Source: Planctomycetia bacterium
Lineage (GTDB): Bacteria > Planctomycetota > Planctomycetia > Gemmatales > Gemmataceae
Assembly: GCA_022616395.1 (NCBI GenBank)
Contig: JAKEEV010000921.1
Coordinates: 1 to 20,202, forward strand
Length of the DNA: 20,202 bases
Reading direction: 5' to 3'
The translations under genes and the position numbers were made by a program. The notes below the pieces were generated by a model that was not told the origin of the DNA, searched no databases, and saw nothing but the letters and a program-made list of their open reading frames with translations. Shown piece after piece: positions 1 to 6,762 of this stretch (positions are counted from its first letter, which is position 1; the number at the start of each line of letters is the position of its first letter).

Positions 1-197
1 ACCTCCCCGAAACGAGTGAAGCCATGATCCAAGCCGCCATGATCCACCGCATGCTCCGAAGACTTCATCCCAACCAGTAGGTTTCCAGACACACTCTCAG
101 AGGCTTTTGGATCAGCCGCGTGAAGTGTGGGTGCGGAGGGCATTTGCCCAAACGTCACAGCGCACACCAGCGCTGCGAACAGAAACAGGCGGGTCAT
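1..197 (-). CDS. Secreted protein, 5' end only (runs off the window)
   Basis: The minus strand from the ATG at 195-197 stays open to base 1 (65 codons, no stop). The product begins MTRLFLFAALVCAVTFG and continues to an Ala-rich HAAD segment, which is a good signal peptide with likely cleavage near residue 28, so the protein is probably exported. A GAGG ribosome site (205-208 read on the minus strand) lies 7 bases before the ATG and supports this start. The visible mature part (about 37 residues) contains several His and Gly residues but no motif I recognise, so no function is given. Transcription would start in the 198-558 gap. The rest of the gene is outside the window. Confidence 0.6.
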   Translation of the reverse strand, partial: MTRLFLFAALVCAVTFGQMPSAPTLHAADPKASESVSGNLLVGMKSSEHAVDHGGLDHGFTRFGE

Positions 198-247
198 GGA
201 AGAGCCTCGTGTGAAGAGGGGACACGAGGCGGATTGTAACCGAAGGG

Positions 248-306
248 AACGGCTGGCGTCAGCCGACTGGTCAAGAAAGTACACCAGCCGGCTGACGCCG
301 ACCGTT
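248..306. repeat. Imperfect palindrome, 24-base arms
   Basis: Bases 248-271 and 283-306 are reverse complements at 21 of 24 positions, around an 11-base loop. The core GGCGTCAGCCG pairs with CGGCTGACGCC. It lies upstream of the leftmost secreted gene, and its form resembles a REP-type interspersed palindrome. It could act as a hairpin in the leader of that gene. Confidence 0.7.
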
Positions 307-330
307 CGCCTCGTCACACCTTCTTTCTTG

Positions 331-434
331 CTTCAATTCGGCCACGGCAGTGAGCCGTGGAGAACCCCGATGGCACTTTCAAATTGGTAACGCAGTTCAC
401 TTCAATTCGGCCACGGCTCATCACCGTGGAAAGG
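331..434 (-). CRISPR. Possible degenerate CRISPR remnant (two repeats, one spacer)
   Basis: Bases 331-365 and 400-434 share the start CTTCAATTCGGCCACGGC (identical over 18 bases), then differ in the loop and agree again at CCGTGGA. Start-to-start distance is 69, giving a 35-base repeat and a 34-base spacer. Read on the minus strand, each repeat has a CCACGG...CCGTGG stem and ends ATTGAAG, which resembles known CRISPR repeat architecture. The two copies diverge, there is no cas gene in the window, and two copies are the minimum, so this may be an array end, a relic or an unrelated direct repeat. A third hairpin-like segment at 487-519 (CAATTC...GGTGGAGAAC) is weaker and out of register. Confidence 0.35.
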
Positions 435-558
435 GGACATCGTGCCATCCAAACCAATCATTTGCAGGAGTCTCCTGCGTCTCTGCCAATTCCTCCAGGC
501 CAGAAAGCTGGTGGAGAACAATATCCCAACTCGGCCGGAATTCACAAGTTCGGTGTCG

Positions 559-2466
559 TCAGATTTTTGTGAATTGTGTTTTTATTTCATGCGTGCCATC
601 GGGAAGCGGAACCTTCTGGTAGTCACTGAAGAGGTTCGGTGAGTCTTTCTGAAGCACGTCAAGCAGTTTGCAAGCGAGCTTGCGGATTTCCGGTTCCGCG
701 AAAGACGATCCGCGTTGTTCGAGGAAGTGTCTCAGCGCGCGGGCGTTGGCGGTGACGAAGATTTTCGTCTCGGTCGCGTTCGGTAGCACGCTTCGCGCGG
801 CTTGACGAGCGGTCTTGCGTCGCGTGGTGCGGTCGGTGTTGGGTGGAAGCATCGCGGCTGCTGCCGCTGCGGGGTCGGTGAGCTTCGCATTGAGAGCTTC
901 GGCAAGCTTGATGTACGCGGCGTGTGATTGCTTCACGGCTTCGAGCCAGATCGCGTGTAACTCCGGATCGGCCGCGATGATGTCCGGCTCCACATACTCC
1001 GCTACCGACTCATCGACATAGCGTTGCGAAAGTTGGGAAAACCCAAAGCCCGCACGATGTCGCACTAACTCGTGAGTACACGAGCGGGACACGCCGGTGA
1101 AGATGAAGTTCCACACCGCGTGTTCAAGAACCGAGCCGTGGCCGACTTCCTTGATGTGATGCAAGTACGCGGAGTTTCCGCCCGGTCGCGGCTTCGCGAA
1201 GCTCATGTAACAGTTACCGGAGAAATGAACGATCCCTTTTCGGCGGACGTACACAACGCCGTTTGGCGTCGTCACGCAGTACACTTTGCCCTTATAGGTT
1301 TGGTCCTTAATCAGCACTTTGTCGTTGAGGTGGATCGGTCGGCCGTGCTTCCGGGACACCATGTACATCTGAAAGTTGGTCCCGCCGCTCATCGGTCGAA
1401 CTGCGGACGAAGCCCCGATCTTGCACAATAGCTCTTGCGCTTGTCCGGCAAGTGTTGGGGATGAGGTGACGAGCACCTCGCGGCCGTTCTCGTAAGTGTG
1501 GCCATCAGTGCGGACCAAGATGTTCCAGAACTCGAGTAACTCGATCGCAGGCAACTCAAGAACCCAGCGCGGAAGCCGTTTGTTCTCCGAACCTTTGCCA
1601 GCGTTCTGGATGAAGAATTCCTTCCACTGTATCCCACCGTGGATTAGTACCCGCGGAACGCCATTTCGCTTATCTGTGTAAAGCCCCCACGTGAGACCGA
1701 GTTCACGACACAGAGAAGTCACCTCCTCGACATGGTCACCATAAATCACGATCCCGCGACCACTGCCCTTCTGATCCCTCGGGCTTCCTTCGGTCGCGTA
1801 ATAGACCAGCAATCGAGCGAGGGCTCGAATTCGCTTGGTCCCGGTGATGCGAATAGCAGGGCGGGTCGTACTCGTCGTTCCGTAGTTCACCCGAAACTGG
1901 TTGCTCACAACTTGAGAAACACTAACTTCGGGGAGTTCGACGAACTCCGGATACCGACCAGACCAACCACGACCGACTGAGACAAGACAGAACCTCCGCC
2001 CGCCAATTTCGTCGGTGCGAACGAAACCCAGATTGGTGCGTGGCGAGAAGTACGTGAACGTACCGAACTGGCGGTGCTCCGGCGTTACCGCAAACGAGAT
2101 GTCCCGTCCCTCCGCGCATTTCAACACGCCATCGTAGTCGTAAATCTGATACGCATTCGGACGCTGCCACTCCAGTTGGTGGGTGGTCGGATTGAGAGTC
2201 ATCACTTGTTCTGTTCGATCAAGTTCCGCGAACCGCTTCCACCCCTGATCAGTGAGAATCTCTGTTTCCTCATCGAAGCACAGTCGTCCAGCCGTTTCAG
2301 TAATCACTTCCGCTGGGACTTCGCTGTCGCTTTCCCAACTCACTCCGTGGTCGGCGAGGAAGCGCGAGAGTTCAGCGTCCTGAACCGTCTGCGTGCCGAG
2401 CAGATACACGCTCGGTTCAGTCAGCACGCGGACTTCGGAGTTCAGTGCGGATTCATCAGCGGTCAT
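559..2466 (-). CDS. thyX: Flavin-dependent thymidylate synthase ThyX interrupted by an intein
   Basis: The product makes dTMP from dUMP using methylenetetrahydrofolate, FAD and NADPH. The 635-residue precursor holds two extein parts, residues 1-62 and 419-635, that join to a 279-residue ThyX of normal size. The ThyX signature is at about 466-480 (ELVRHRAGFGFSQLSQRY); here 8 residues rather than the classical 7 separate RHR from the final Ser. The intein (63-418) sits just before the Cys of CYMSF, near the N-terminal conserved segment. An AAGGAG-type ribosome site lies about 7 bases before the ATG at 2464-2466. The upstream neighbour is a DUF1444-like gene on the same strand, 111 bases away. 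Without splicing the enzyme would be broken, so activity depends on the intein. No thyA is visible. Confidence 0.93.
   Translation of the reverse strand: MTADESALNSEVRVLTEPSVYLLGTQTVQDAELSRFLADHGVSWESDSEVPAEVITETAGRLCFDEETEILTDQGWKRFAELDRTEQVMTLNPTTHQLEWQRPNAYQIYDYDGVLKCAEGRDISFAVTPEHRQFGTFTYFSPRTNLGFVRTDEIGGRRFCLVSVGRGWSGRYPEFVELPEVSVSQVVSNQFRVNYGTTSTTRPAIRITGTKRIRALARLLVYYATEGSPRDQKGSGRGIVIYGDHVEEVTSLCRELGLTWGLYTDKRNGVPRVLIHGGIQWKEFFIQNAGKGSENKRLPRWVLELPAIELLEFWNILVRTDGHTYENGREVLVTSSPTLAGQAQELLCKIGASSAVRPMSGGTNFQMYMVSRKHGRPIHLNDKVLIKDQTYKGKVYCVTTPNGVVYVRRKGIVHFSGNCYMSFAKPRPGGNSAYLHHIKEVGHGSVLEHAVWNFIFTGVSRSCTHELVRHRAGFGFSQLSQRYVDESVAEYVEPDIIAADPELHAIWLEAVKQSHAAYIKLAEALNAKLTDPAAAAAAMLPPNTDRTTRRKTARQAARSVLPNATETKIFVTANARALRHFLEQRGSSFAEPEIRKLACKLLDVLQKDSPNLFSDYQKVPLPDGTHEIKTQFTKI
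1213..2280 (-). mobile_element. Intein with LAGLIDADG homing endonuclease, inserted in ThyX
   Basis: This covers precursor residues 63-418 (356 residues). Splicing block A is CFDEETEILTDQGWKRF with Cys as first residue. Block B is FAVTPEHRQF with the TxxH motif. Block F is VYCVTTPNGVVYVRRKG, and block G ends HFSGN followed by Cys+1. The final Asn is present, but the penultimate residue is Gly rather than the usual His. Two LAGLIDADG helices are visible, LARLLVYYATEG (about 216-227) and FWNILVRTDG (about 313-322), each with its acidic residue, so the endonuclease may be active. The boundaries are firm because the flanks rejoin as ETAGRL-CYMSF without loss. Confidence 0.93.
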
Positions 2467-2577
2467 GTGCGACTCCTTCGCTTTACTGCGTCGTTGCTAA
2501 ACTACTCATCTTCCCTGAACGAGATAACCCACCAGAGGGGATGAATCCAGACCAACCACGCTCGCGGTTCCTTACTT

Positions 2578-3465
2578 TCATCCCGGTTCGTCGCTTTGGA
2601 GTTCGCGCAGGGCGTCTCCGAACGGGGTGGGGGCGTCGAGGACCAGATCGTTGTCGCGAAGCGTGATTCCAAAGCGGTACCACGTTCCTTGCCACACCCA
2701 GAACACATCGTCCGTGACCGGGTAAGCGTGTTCGCGATAGTTCTCGGTCGCGAACATCTTGAGCACTTGCACGCGAGCGATGGCCCCAAGCGACACCGGC
2801 CAGACCGCCAGTTGCTCGCGGCTGGGTATCGCGACCCAGAACCCCGCGGGCGAATCGGGGAGTAACTCTTCCACCAACAGCGCGCGAGCTGAATCGTAGC
2901 CGTCTCCAGTGTGGCCGATGTAGATTTCTAGCTCCTCGGTTGCCAACTCGAAGAAGTCGCCCGGAGTCGCGGAGCGAAGGTTGTCCATCGCCACATCGAG
3001 CAGGTCTTCACCCTTCTGTCGGCACTTCGCGAGCATCGAGTCGGTCACGTAAGCCATCGTGTGCGGGAAATCGACAACAAGGTTGATCTCAAGACCGGTT
3101 CCGGGCAAAGGAATGCCCCACGGATGAGTTTTCCCCTTGTGGTCAAACGGCACGCCGAGCCGCGGACGAAGTCGGGCGCTGATGGTGGTAAGGTCGTCGG
3201 GAATCGCCGGCGCCTGGAGAGCGCCCGTGAGGTGATCGAGGAACTCGCGGATGATTCGCGGCCACTCCGTCCGCTCAGAGGCTTTCACGCGACGGTGCAG
3301 GTTCTCCAGGCCGATGTATTGCTGCTCGTTGTCCGCGGGCGGACGCACATCCACACCGCTTGACTGCCAGCAGACGACCGAGTAGCCGATGGCGGCGAGT
3401 TGCGCGGCAACGGCGACCCGGAAGTCGTCCGGGAACTGCAACGGCGGTTCGTCGTCGTCGGGCAT
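2578..3465 (-). CDS. DUF1444/YtpQ-like cytoplasmic protein
   Basis: This 295-residue protein has no signal peptide or membrane segment. Its middle and C-terminal parts (about 120-270) resemble the DUF1444 (YtpQ) family: a hydrophobic strand before DFPHTMAYVTDSML, then DLLDVAMDNLRS, then DGYDSARALLVEELL, then GFWVAIPSREQLAVWPV. The biochemical role of that family is not established, so none is assigned. The start at 3463-3465 has a strong GGAGGGG ribosome site about 5 bases upstream. It lies downstream of uspA on the same strand, separated by a perfect 27-bp palindrome that may end uspA transcription, and 111 bases before thyX. The family call rests on pattern memory and could be wrong at the family level; the gene itself is secure. 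Confidence 0.7.
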   Translation of the reverse strand: MPDDDEPPLQFPDDFRVAVAAQLAAIGYSVVCWQSSGVDVRPPADNEQQYIGLENLHRRVKASERTEWPRIIREFLDHLTGALQAPAIPDDLTTISARLRPRLGVPFDHKGKTHPWGIPLPGTGLEINLVVDFPHTMAYVTDSMLAKCRQKGEDLLDVAMDNLRSATPGDFFELATEELEIYIGHTGDGYDSARALLVEELLPDSPAGFWVAIPSREQLAVWPVSLGAIARVQVLKMFATENYREHAYPVTDDVFWVWQGTWYRFGITLRDNDLVLDAPTPFGDALRELQSDEPG

Positions 3466-3518
3466 GATCCCCTCCGCTTCCTGCGTTCACGAGCGATTTG
3501 GAGAAGTCGGTCGCACCT

Positions 3519-3585
3519 CAACGAGCCGCGACCGCAAGGGAGCGGGAATTGGGGTTTTCCGCTCCCTTGCGGTCGCGGCTCGTTG
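3519..3585. repeat. Perfect 27-bp inverted repeat, possible uspA terminator
   Basis: Bases 3519-3545 and 3559-3585 are exact reverse complements around a 13-base loop (GAATTGGGGTTTT). The arm begins AACGAGCCGCGACCGC. The same arm sequence recurs twice at 6682-6756 in the opposite arrangement. It lies between the end of uspA and the start of the next minus-strand gene, a place suited to a rho-independent-like stop, although no U-run follows it directly on the minus strand. Confidence 0.85.
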
Positions 3586-3615
3586 GCAACCCGCTCGATC
3601 CTTTCTGAAACCACT

Positions 3616-4047
3616 CTAACCACGAGCGGCCAGAGGCTGTTCAACTCCGGACACGCCTTTGGGCAGCTTCACCACCAGCACCGAACACGGCGATTCGCGC
3701 ATCACCCGCTCGGCGACGCTACCCATTACAAGTCGCTCAACACCCGTTCGGCCGTGCGTGCCAATCACGATCACGTCGATATTCGCATCCGCCGCGTACC
3801 GGGCGATCTCCGTGGCCGGATCGCCTTCCAGAAGCACATGACTGACCGCGATTTTCGGGTTCGCTGGCCGCAGTTGTTCCAGTTGCTCTTTCCAGTGAGC
3901 CTTGTCGCCGGGGGTGCCCGGCGTGTGGACGTACACCATCGTCAGGCTCGCGCCGTAAGCCTCGGCCAGCCCGACCGCGTGGAAATACGCCTGGTTCGAG
4001 TAGGAAGAGAAGTCGGTCGGGTAGAGAATTGTCGTGACGCGGATCAT
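3616..4047 (-). CDS. Universal stress protein (UspA family)
   Basis: This is a single-domain 143-residue Usp protein, the normal length for the family. It begins MIRVTTILYPTDFSSYSNQA, with the conserved early Asp. It carries DVIVIGTHGRTG followed by GSVAERVMRESPCSVLVV, which is the ATP-binding pattern GxxGx9GS complete in every position. It is therefore expected to bind ATP, dimerise in the cytoplasm and respond to stress, as known for ATP-binding UspA proteins. The ribosome site is weak: only GGGG about 9 bases before the ATG. It is divergent from the plus-strand deacylase gene at 4208, with a 160-base shared regulatory gap containing AGTC tandem units, and is followed by a perfect palindrome. 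The ORF ends in a short tail with no known motif. Confidence 0.9.
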   Translation of the reverse strand: MIRVTTILYPTDFSSYSNQAYFHAVGLAEAYGASLTMVYVHTPGTPGDKAHWKEQLEQLRPANPKIAVSHVLLEGDPATEIARYAADANIDVIVIGTHGRTGVERLVMGSVAERVMRESPCSVLVVKLPKGVSGVEQPLAARG

Positions 4048-4114
4048 TGGAAGCTACCCCGCGGGTTCAATCCGTGGCGTCCAACCAGCGCTATCGTAGC
4101 AAGCAATCGGGGGA

Positions 4115-4160
4115 AGTCATCAAGTCTTCGAGTCTACAAGTCGCAAGTCGGGACGAAGTC
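4115..4160. repeat. Short tandem AGTC units with 8-base spacing
   Basis: AGTC occurs at 4115, 4123, 4131, 4139, 4146 and 4157, mostly at 8- or 7-base steps, for example AGTCATCA, AGTCTTCG and AGTCTACA. It lies in the gap between the divergent uspA and deacylase genes, so it may affect spacing or binding there. The copies are short and imperfect. Confidence 0.5.
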
Positions 4161-4207
4161 GGTAAACTGTGCGCGTAACCACTCCTTTCATCGCAGGAGT
4201 TCCCCAA

Positions 4208-5809
4208 ATGTCTCGCATTCTCCCTGCTGCGCTCGTGTTGCTCAGTTTTGCGTTTGCGTTCCTTCCCTCAGCGCCGATTCCTTCGACCGAAGCAGCGGAA
4301 CCGAATGTTCCCGACACCAACATCATCTTCCGCAATGCCACGATCTACGACGGCACGGGTGAGAAGCCCACGAAGGGCGACGTTCACATCAAGGGAGACA
4401 AGATCGCGGCCGTTGGGAAGGTCGGGAAGATCAAAGGCGCGATGGAAGTGGACGCCGAAGGATTGGTGATTTGCCCCGGCTTCATCGACCTGCACACGCA
4501 CTGCGATTCCGGACTCACCTCGAAGACTGGACGATTCAACAAGAACTACATCACGCAGGGTTGCACACTCGCGGTGACGGGCAACTGCGGTTCCGGACCG
4601 GTTGATGTCGCTGCGTACTTCAGGAATCTTGATGAGGGCGTTGGCACAAACGTGATTCACCTCGCAACGCACAACAGCATTCGGAATCGCGTAATGGGCA
4701 ACGCGAACCGTGCGCCGACCGCCGACGAACTCAAGAAGATGGAGGAACTGGTTGACCGGGCGATGAAGGACGGCGCGTGGGGGATGTCCACGGGGCTGAT
4801 CTATAACCCCGGCACTTACGCCAAAACCGACGAGATCATCGCGCTGGCAAAAGTGGTGAACAAGCACGGAGGAATGTACGCCAGCCACATCCGTAACGAA
4901 TCCGGCGCGCTACTCGACGCCGTTGAGGAAGCTCTGCTCATCGGTAAAGAGTCCGGCTGTCGCGTGCATATCTCGCACATCAAGGCCAGCGGGAAAGCCG
5001 TGTGGGGGAGTTCTGGCCGCGCTGTTGCTCTCATCGAGAACGCCCGCAAGAAGGGCGCACAAGTGACCGCGGACCAGTACCCGTACATCGCCAGTTCCAC
5101 TTCCCTGCGAGCCACGCTCGTGCCCACGAAGTATCGCGAAGGCACCAACAAGGAGTTTGTGGCCCGGCTCGATGATCCGAAGATTGGGCCGCAGTTGAAA
5201 GCCGACATCGAGAAGGCGCTTGGCGGTCGAGAGGGTGGCAAGACCATCCAGATCGCGCGCTATTCACCCAACGCCAAGTGGAACGGCAAGACAATCGCCG
5301 CGATTGCCGAAGCCGAAAAGAAGCAGCCAATCGACATCGTGCTGGAAATCGAACGCAACGGAGGCGCGCAGATCGTGAACTTCGGCATGAGCGAGGACGA
5401 TGTGCGCATTTACATGAAGCAGCCGTGGGTCGCGACCGCAAGCGATGGCGGCGTGCAATCACCCGGCCCAACCGTTCCTCACCCACGAAACTACGGCACC
5501 TTCCCGCGCAAAATCGGTTACTACGCGATCGAGGAGAAACTCATCCCGGTCGAGTTCGCCATCCGCAGTTCAACCGGTCTGCCCGCGGACATTCTGAAAC
5601 TGACGGATCGCGGATACTTGAAGCCGGGTTACTTCGCGGACGTGGTGATCTTCGACCCGAAAACCTTCCGAGACACCGCGACGTTCGAGAAGCCGCATCA
5701 GTTCGCGGTGGGCGTGAAGTGGGTGCTGGTCAATGGGCATGTCGCGATCAACAACGGCGAGTATCGCAACATCCTCGGCGGCCGCGTCCTGCGCCACGCC
5801 GTTCGGTGA
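4208..5809 (+). CDS. Secreted N-acyl-D-amino-acid deacylase (amidohydrolase superfamily)
   Basis: This 533-residue protein has a signal peptide (MSRILPAALVLLSFAFAFLP, likely cut after about residue 30), so it acts outside the cytoplasm. It belongs to the D-aminoacylase-type amidohydrolases, which free D-amino acids from N-acyl forms. Visible motifs are GFIDLHTH (metal His 96 and 98), GNCGSG (Cys127, matching the metal-bridging Cys of D-aminoacylases), GMSTGLIYNPGTYA (about 192-205), YASHIRNES (His227), VHISHIKASG (His257) and the catalytic Asp413 in SDGG. The ATG at 4208 is preferred over an upstream GTG at 4169 because AGGAG (4195-4199) stands 8 bases before it and it gives a clean signal peptide. 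The real substrate is unknown; D-glutamate or dipeptide variants exist in the family. The gene converges on the secreted gene ending at 5934. Confidence 0.9.
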   Translation: MSRILPAALVLLSFAFAFLPSAPIPSTEAAEPNVPDTNIIFRNATIYDGTGEKPTKGDVHIKGDKIAAVGKVGKIKGAMEVDAEGLVICPGFIDLHTHCDSGLTSKTGRFNKNYITQGCTLAVTGNCGSGPVDVAAYFRNLDEGVGTNVIHLATHNSIRNRVMGNANRAPTADELKKMEELVDRAMKDGAWGMSTGLIYNPGTYAKTDEIIALAKVVNKHGGMYASHIRNESGALLDAVEEALLIGKESGCRVHISHIKASGKAVWGSSGRAVALIENARKKGAQVTADQYPYIASSTSLRATLVPTKYREGTNKEFVARLDDPKIGPQLKADIEKALGGREGGKTIQIARYSPNAKWNGKTIAAIAEAEKKQPIDIVLEIERNGGAQIVNFGMSEDDVRIYMKQPWVATASDGGVQSPGPTVPHPRNYGTFPRKIGYYAIEEKLIPVEFAIRSSTGLPADILKLTDRGYLKPGYFADVVIFDPKTFRDTATFEKPHQFAVGVKWVLVNGHVAINNGEYRNILGGRVLRHAVR

Positions 5810-5929
5810 TCGGTCATCAGTGAACAGTAATCAGTAATCAGTCATCAGTTACCAAGTCGGAAGTGGCTCCTTGCCATCGTATAACCGTTCACTGTTCACC
5901 GATGACTGATAACTGATAACTGATCACTG
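5804..5929. repeat. Hairpin made of tandem 7-bp units between convergent genes
   Basis: The left side (5804-5852) is a run of 7-base units of form CAGTNAN (CAGTGAA, CAGTAAT twice, CAGTCAT, CAGTTAC), with two degenerate units overlapping the deacylase stop codon. The right side (5888-5929) has six reverse-complement units (for example ATGACTG, ATAACTG, ATCACTG). The two sides can pair into a long hairpin. Since it lies exactly between two converging genes, it is a plausible two-way terminator. A second, very similar array lies at 12891-13017. Confidence 0.85.
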
Positions 5930-5933
5930 CCCG

Positions 5934-6635
5934 CTATCTGCGTGTGATGCTCTTGAGGAGCCGCTCGACCGCGGGGCGATATTTTTCGGGCACTTTCTTC
6001 AGCTCTTCGGCCTCGATTTTCTTCTCGCCGTCCTGGATGACGATTTTGAGCACATCGGGATCGGCAATCGAGCCGGTGACAGAGTAAGTCACATCGCCTT
6101 GCTTGGCTTTGATGGTGAAGTTTCCACCCGAGATCGTGATCGACATGGCGCCCATGCCGGAGTTGCCAATCACGATGCCGCCCCCATTGCCTCCGATGAC
6201 GATGCCGGGGTTTCCTCGACCGGGAGGAAACGGGCGAAGTGGTTCGGGCTGAGGAGGGGAAGGAGGTTTGGGCCGTTGGTACTCGCGGCCAGTGATCGCT
6301 TTCTCGACGAGTGCGAGTTCTTTGGCAATCGCCTCGACGTTCTCGCCTTTCTTGGTGGCCATCTCGACCGCTTCGCGAAGGGTAACCAACTCCGGCGGCG
6401 CGGTGGCCATCTCACCCGGTTGCGCGGGCTTGATGCCCTTCGCCATCGCCTTTTCCAGTGCCGCGAGTGCGGTCAGGATGTCCGCCACGTTTTCGCCGCG
6501 CTTGTCGGCCGCGGTCACCGCATCGCGTAGCTCGGAGAGATCGAGCTTCTGGGCTTTTGGTTCTTGCGCGGTCACTTGCCCAGCACACAGCCCCAGAGCA
6601 ACGACCGCGACCGCGAGGATTGTGTAGCGGAACAT
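5934..6635 (-). CDS. Secreted protein with twin helical repeats and a conserved C-terminal module
   Basis: The protein has 233 residues and a signal peptide (MFRYTILAVAVVALGLCAG, cleaved near VTAQ). Two similar helical segments follow, at about 31-67 and 81-116, each of the form LR(D/E)AV..A.K(R/K)GENV..I...L..(L/V)EKA. A Pro-rich then Gly-rich linker (about 118-165) leads to a C-terminal module (about 172-233) ending EKKIEAEELKKVPEKYRPAV. The helical pair and the C-terminal module are shared with the upstream minus-strand neighbour, which adds a PDZ domain, so the two are tandem paralogues. I recognise no established family; a periplasmic or surface role is inferred from export only. The start has a GAGG-type ribosome site about 8 bases upstream. 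Confidence 0.85.
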   Translation of the reverse strand: MFRYTILAVAVVALGLCAGQVTAQEPKAQKLDLSELRDAVTAADKRGENVADILTALAALEKAMAKGIKPAQPGEMATAPPELVTLREAVEMATKKGENVEAIAKELALVEKAITGREYQRPKPPSPPQPEPLRPFPPGRGNPGIVIGGNGGGIVIGNSGMGAMSITISGGNFTIKAKQGDVTYSVTGSIADPDVLKIVIQDGEKKIEAEELKKVPEKYRPAVERLLKSITRR

Positions 6636-6681
6636 GACTCGCCCTCGTGAGTGCGTGGCGACGAGTTGAGTACGATTTCAG

Positions 6682-6756
6682 CCCGCTCCCTTGCGGTCGC
6701 GGCTCGTTAACGCGTCGACTTGGCGGCTTAACGAGCCGCGACCGCAAGGGAGCGGG
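6682..6756. repeat. Perfect 29-bp inverted repeat, same arms as the one near uspA
   Basis: Bases 6682-6710 and 6728-6756 are exact reverse complements around a 17-base loop. The 26-base core of each arm is identical to the arms at 3519-3585, but the order is swapped: here the CCCGCTCCC end is outside and the AACGAGCC end faces the loop. It lies between the stop of the PDZ gene and the start of its smaller paralogue (both minus strand), so it may end or attenuate transcription between them. Confidence 0.85.
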
Positions 6757-6762
6757 AATGTC

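Larger units (their letters stand above)
198..558. other. Gene-poor intergenic stretch with a palindrome and CRISPR-like repeats
   Basis: No convincing gene lies between the start of the leftmost secreted protein and the end of thyX. The short plus-strand frames here have no ribosome site and no recognisable composition. The stretch holds a palindrome (248-306), two similar 35-base repeats (331-365 and 400-434) and a third, weaker look-alike (487-519). It must also contain the promoter of the leftmost gene and any terminator of thyX. Confidence 0.7.

Noticed and set aside
3400..4362. Long plus-strand open frame of 320 codons
   Set aside because: It runs antisense to uspA and across a perfect palindrome and the deacylase start. 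Its product is Arg/His-rich with no family features, as expected from the opposite strand of GC-rich genes.
5804..5929. CRISPR array made of CAGTNAN units
   Set aside because: The units are 7 bases with no spacers and are arranged as an inverted pair, so it is a tandem-unit hairpin and not a CRISPR.
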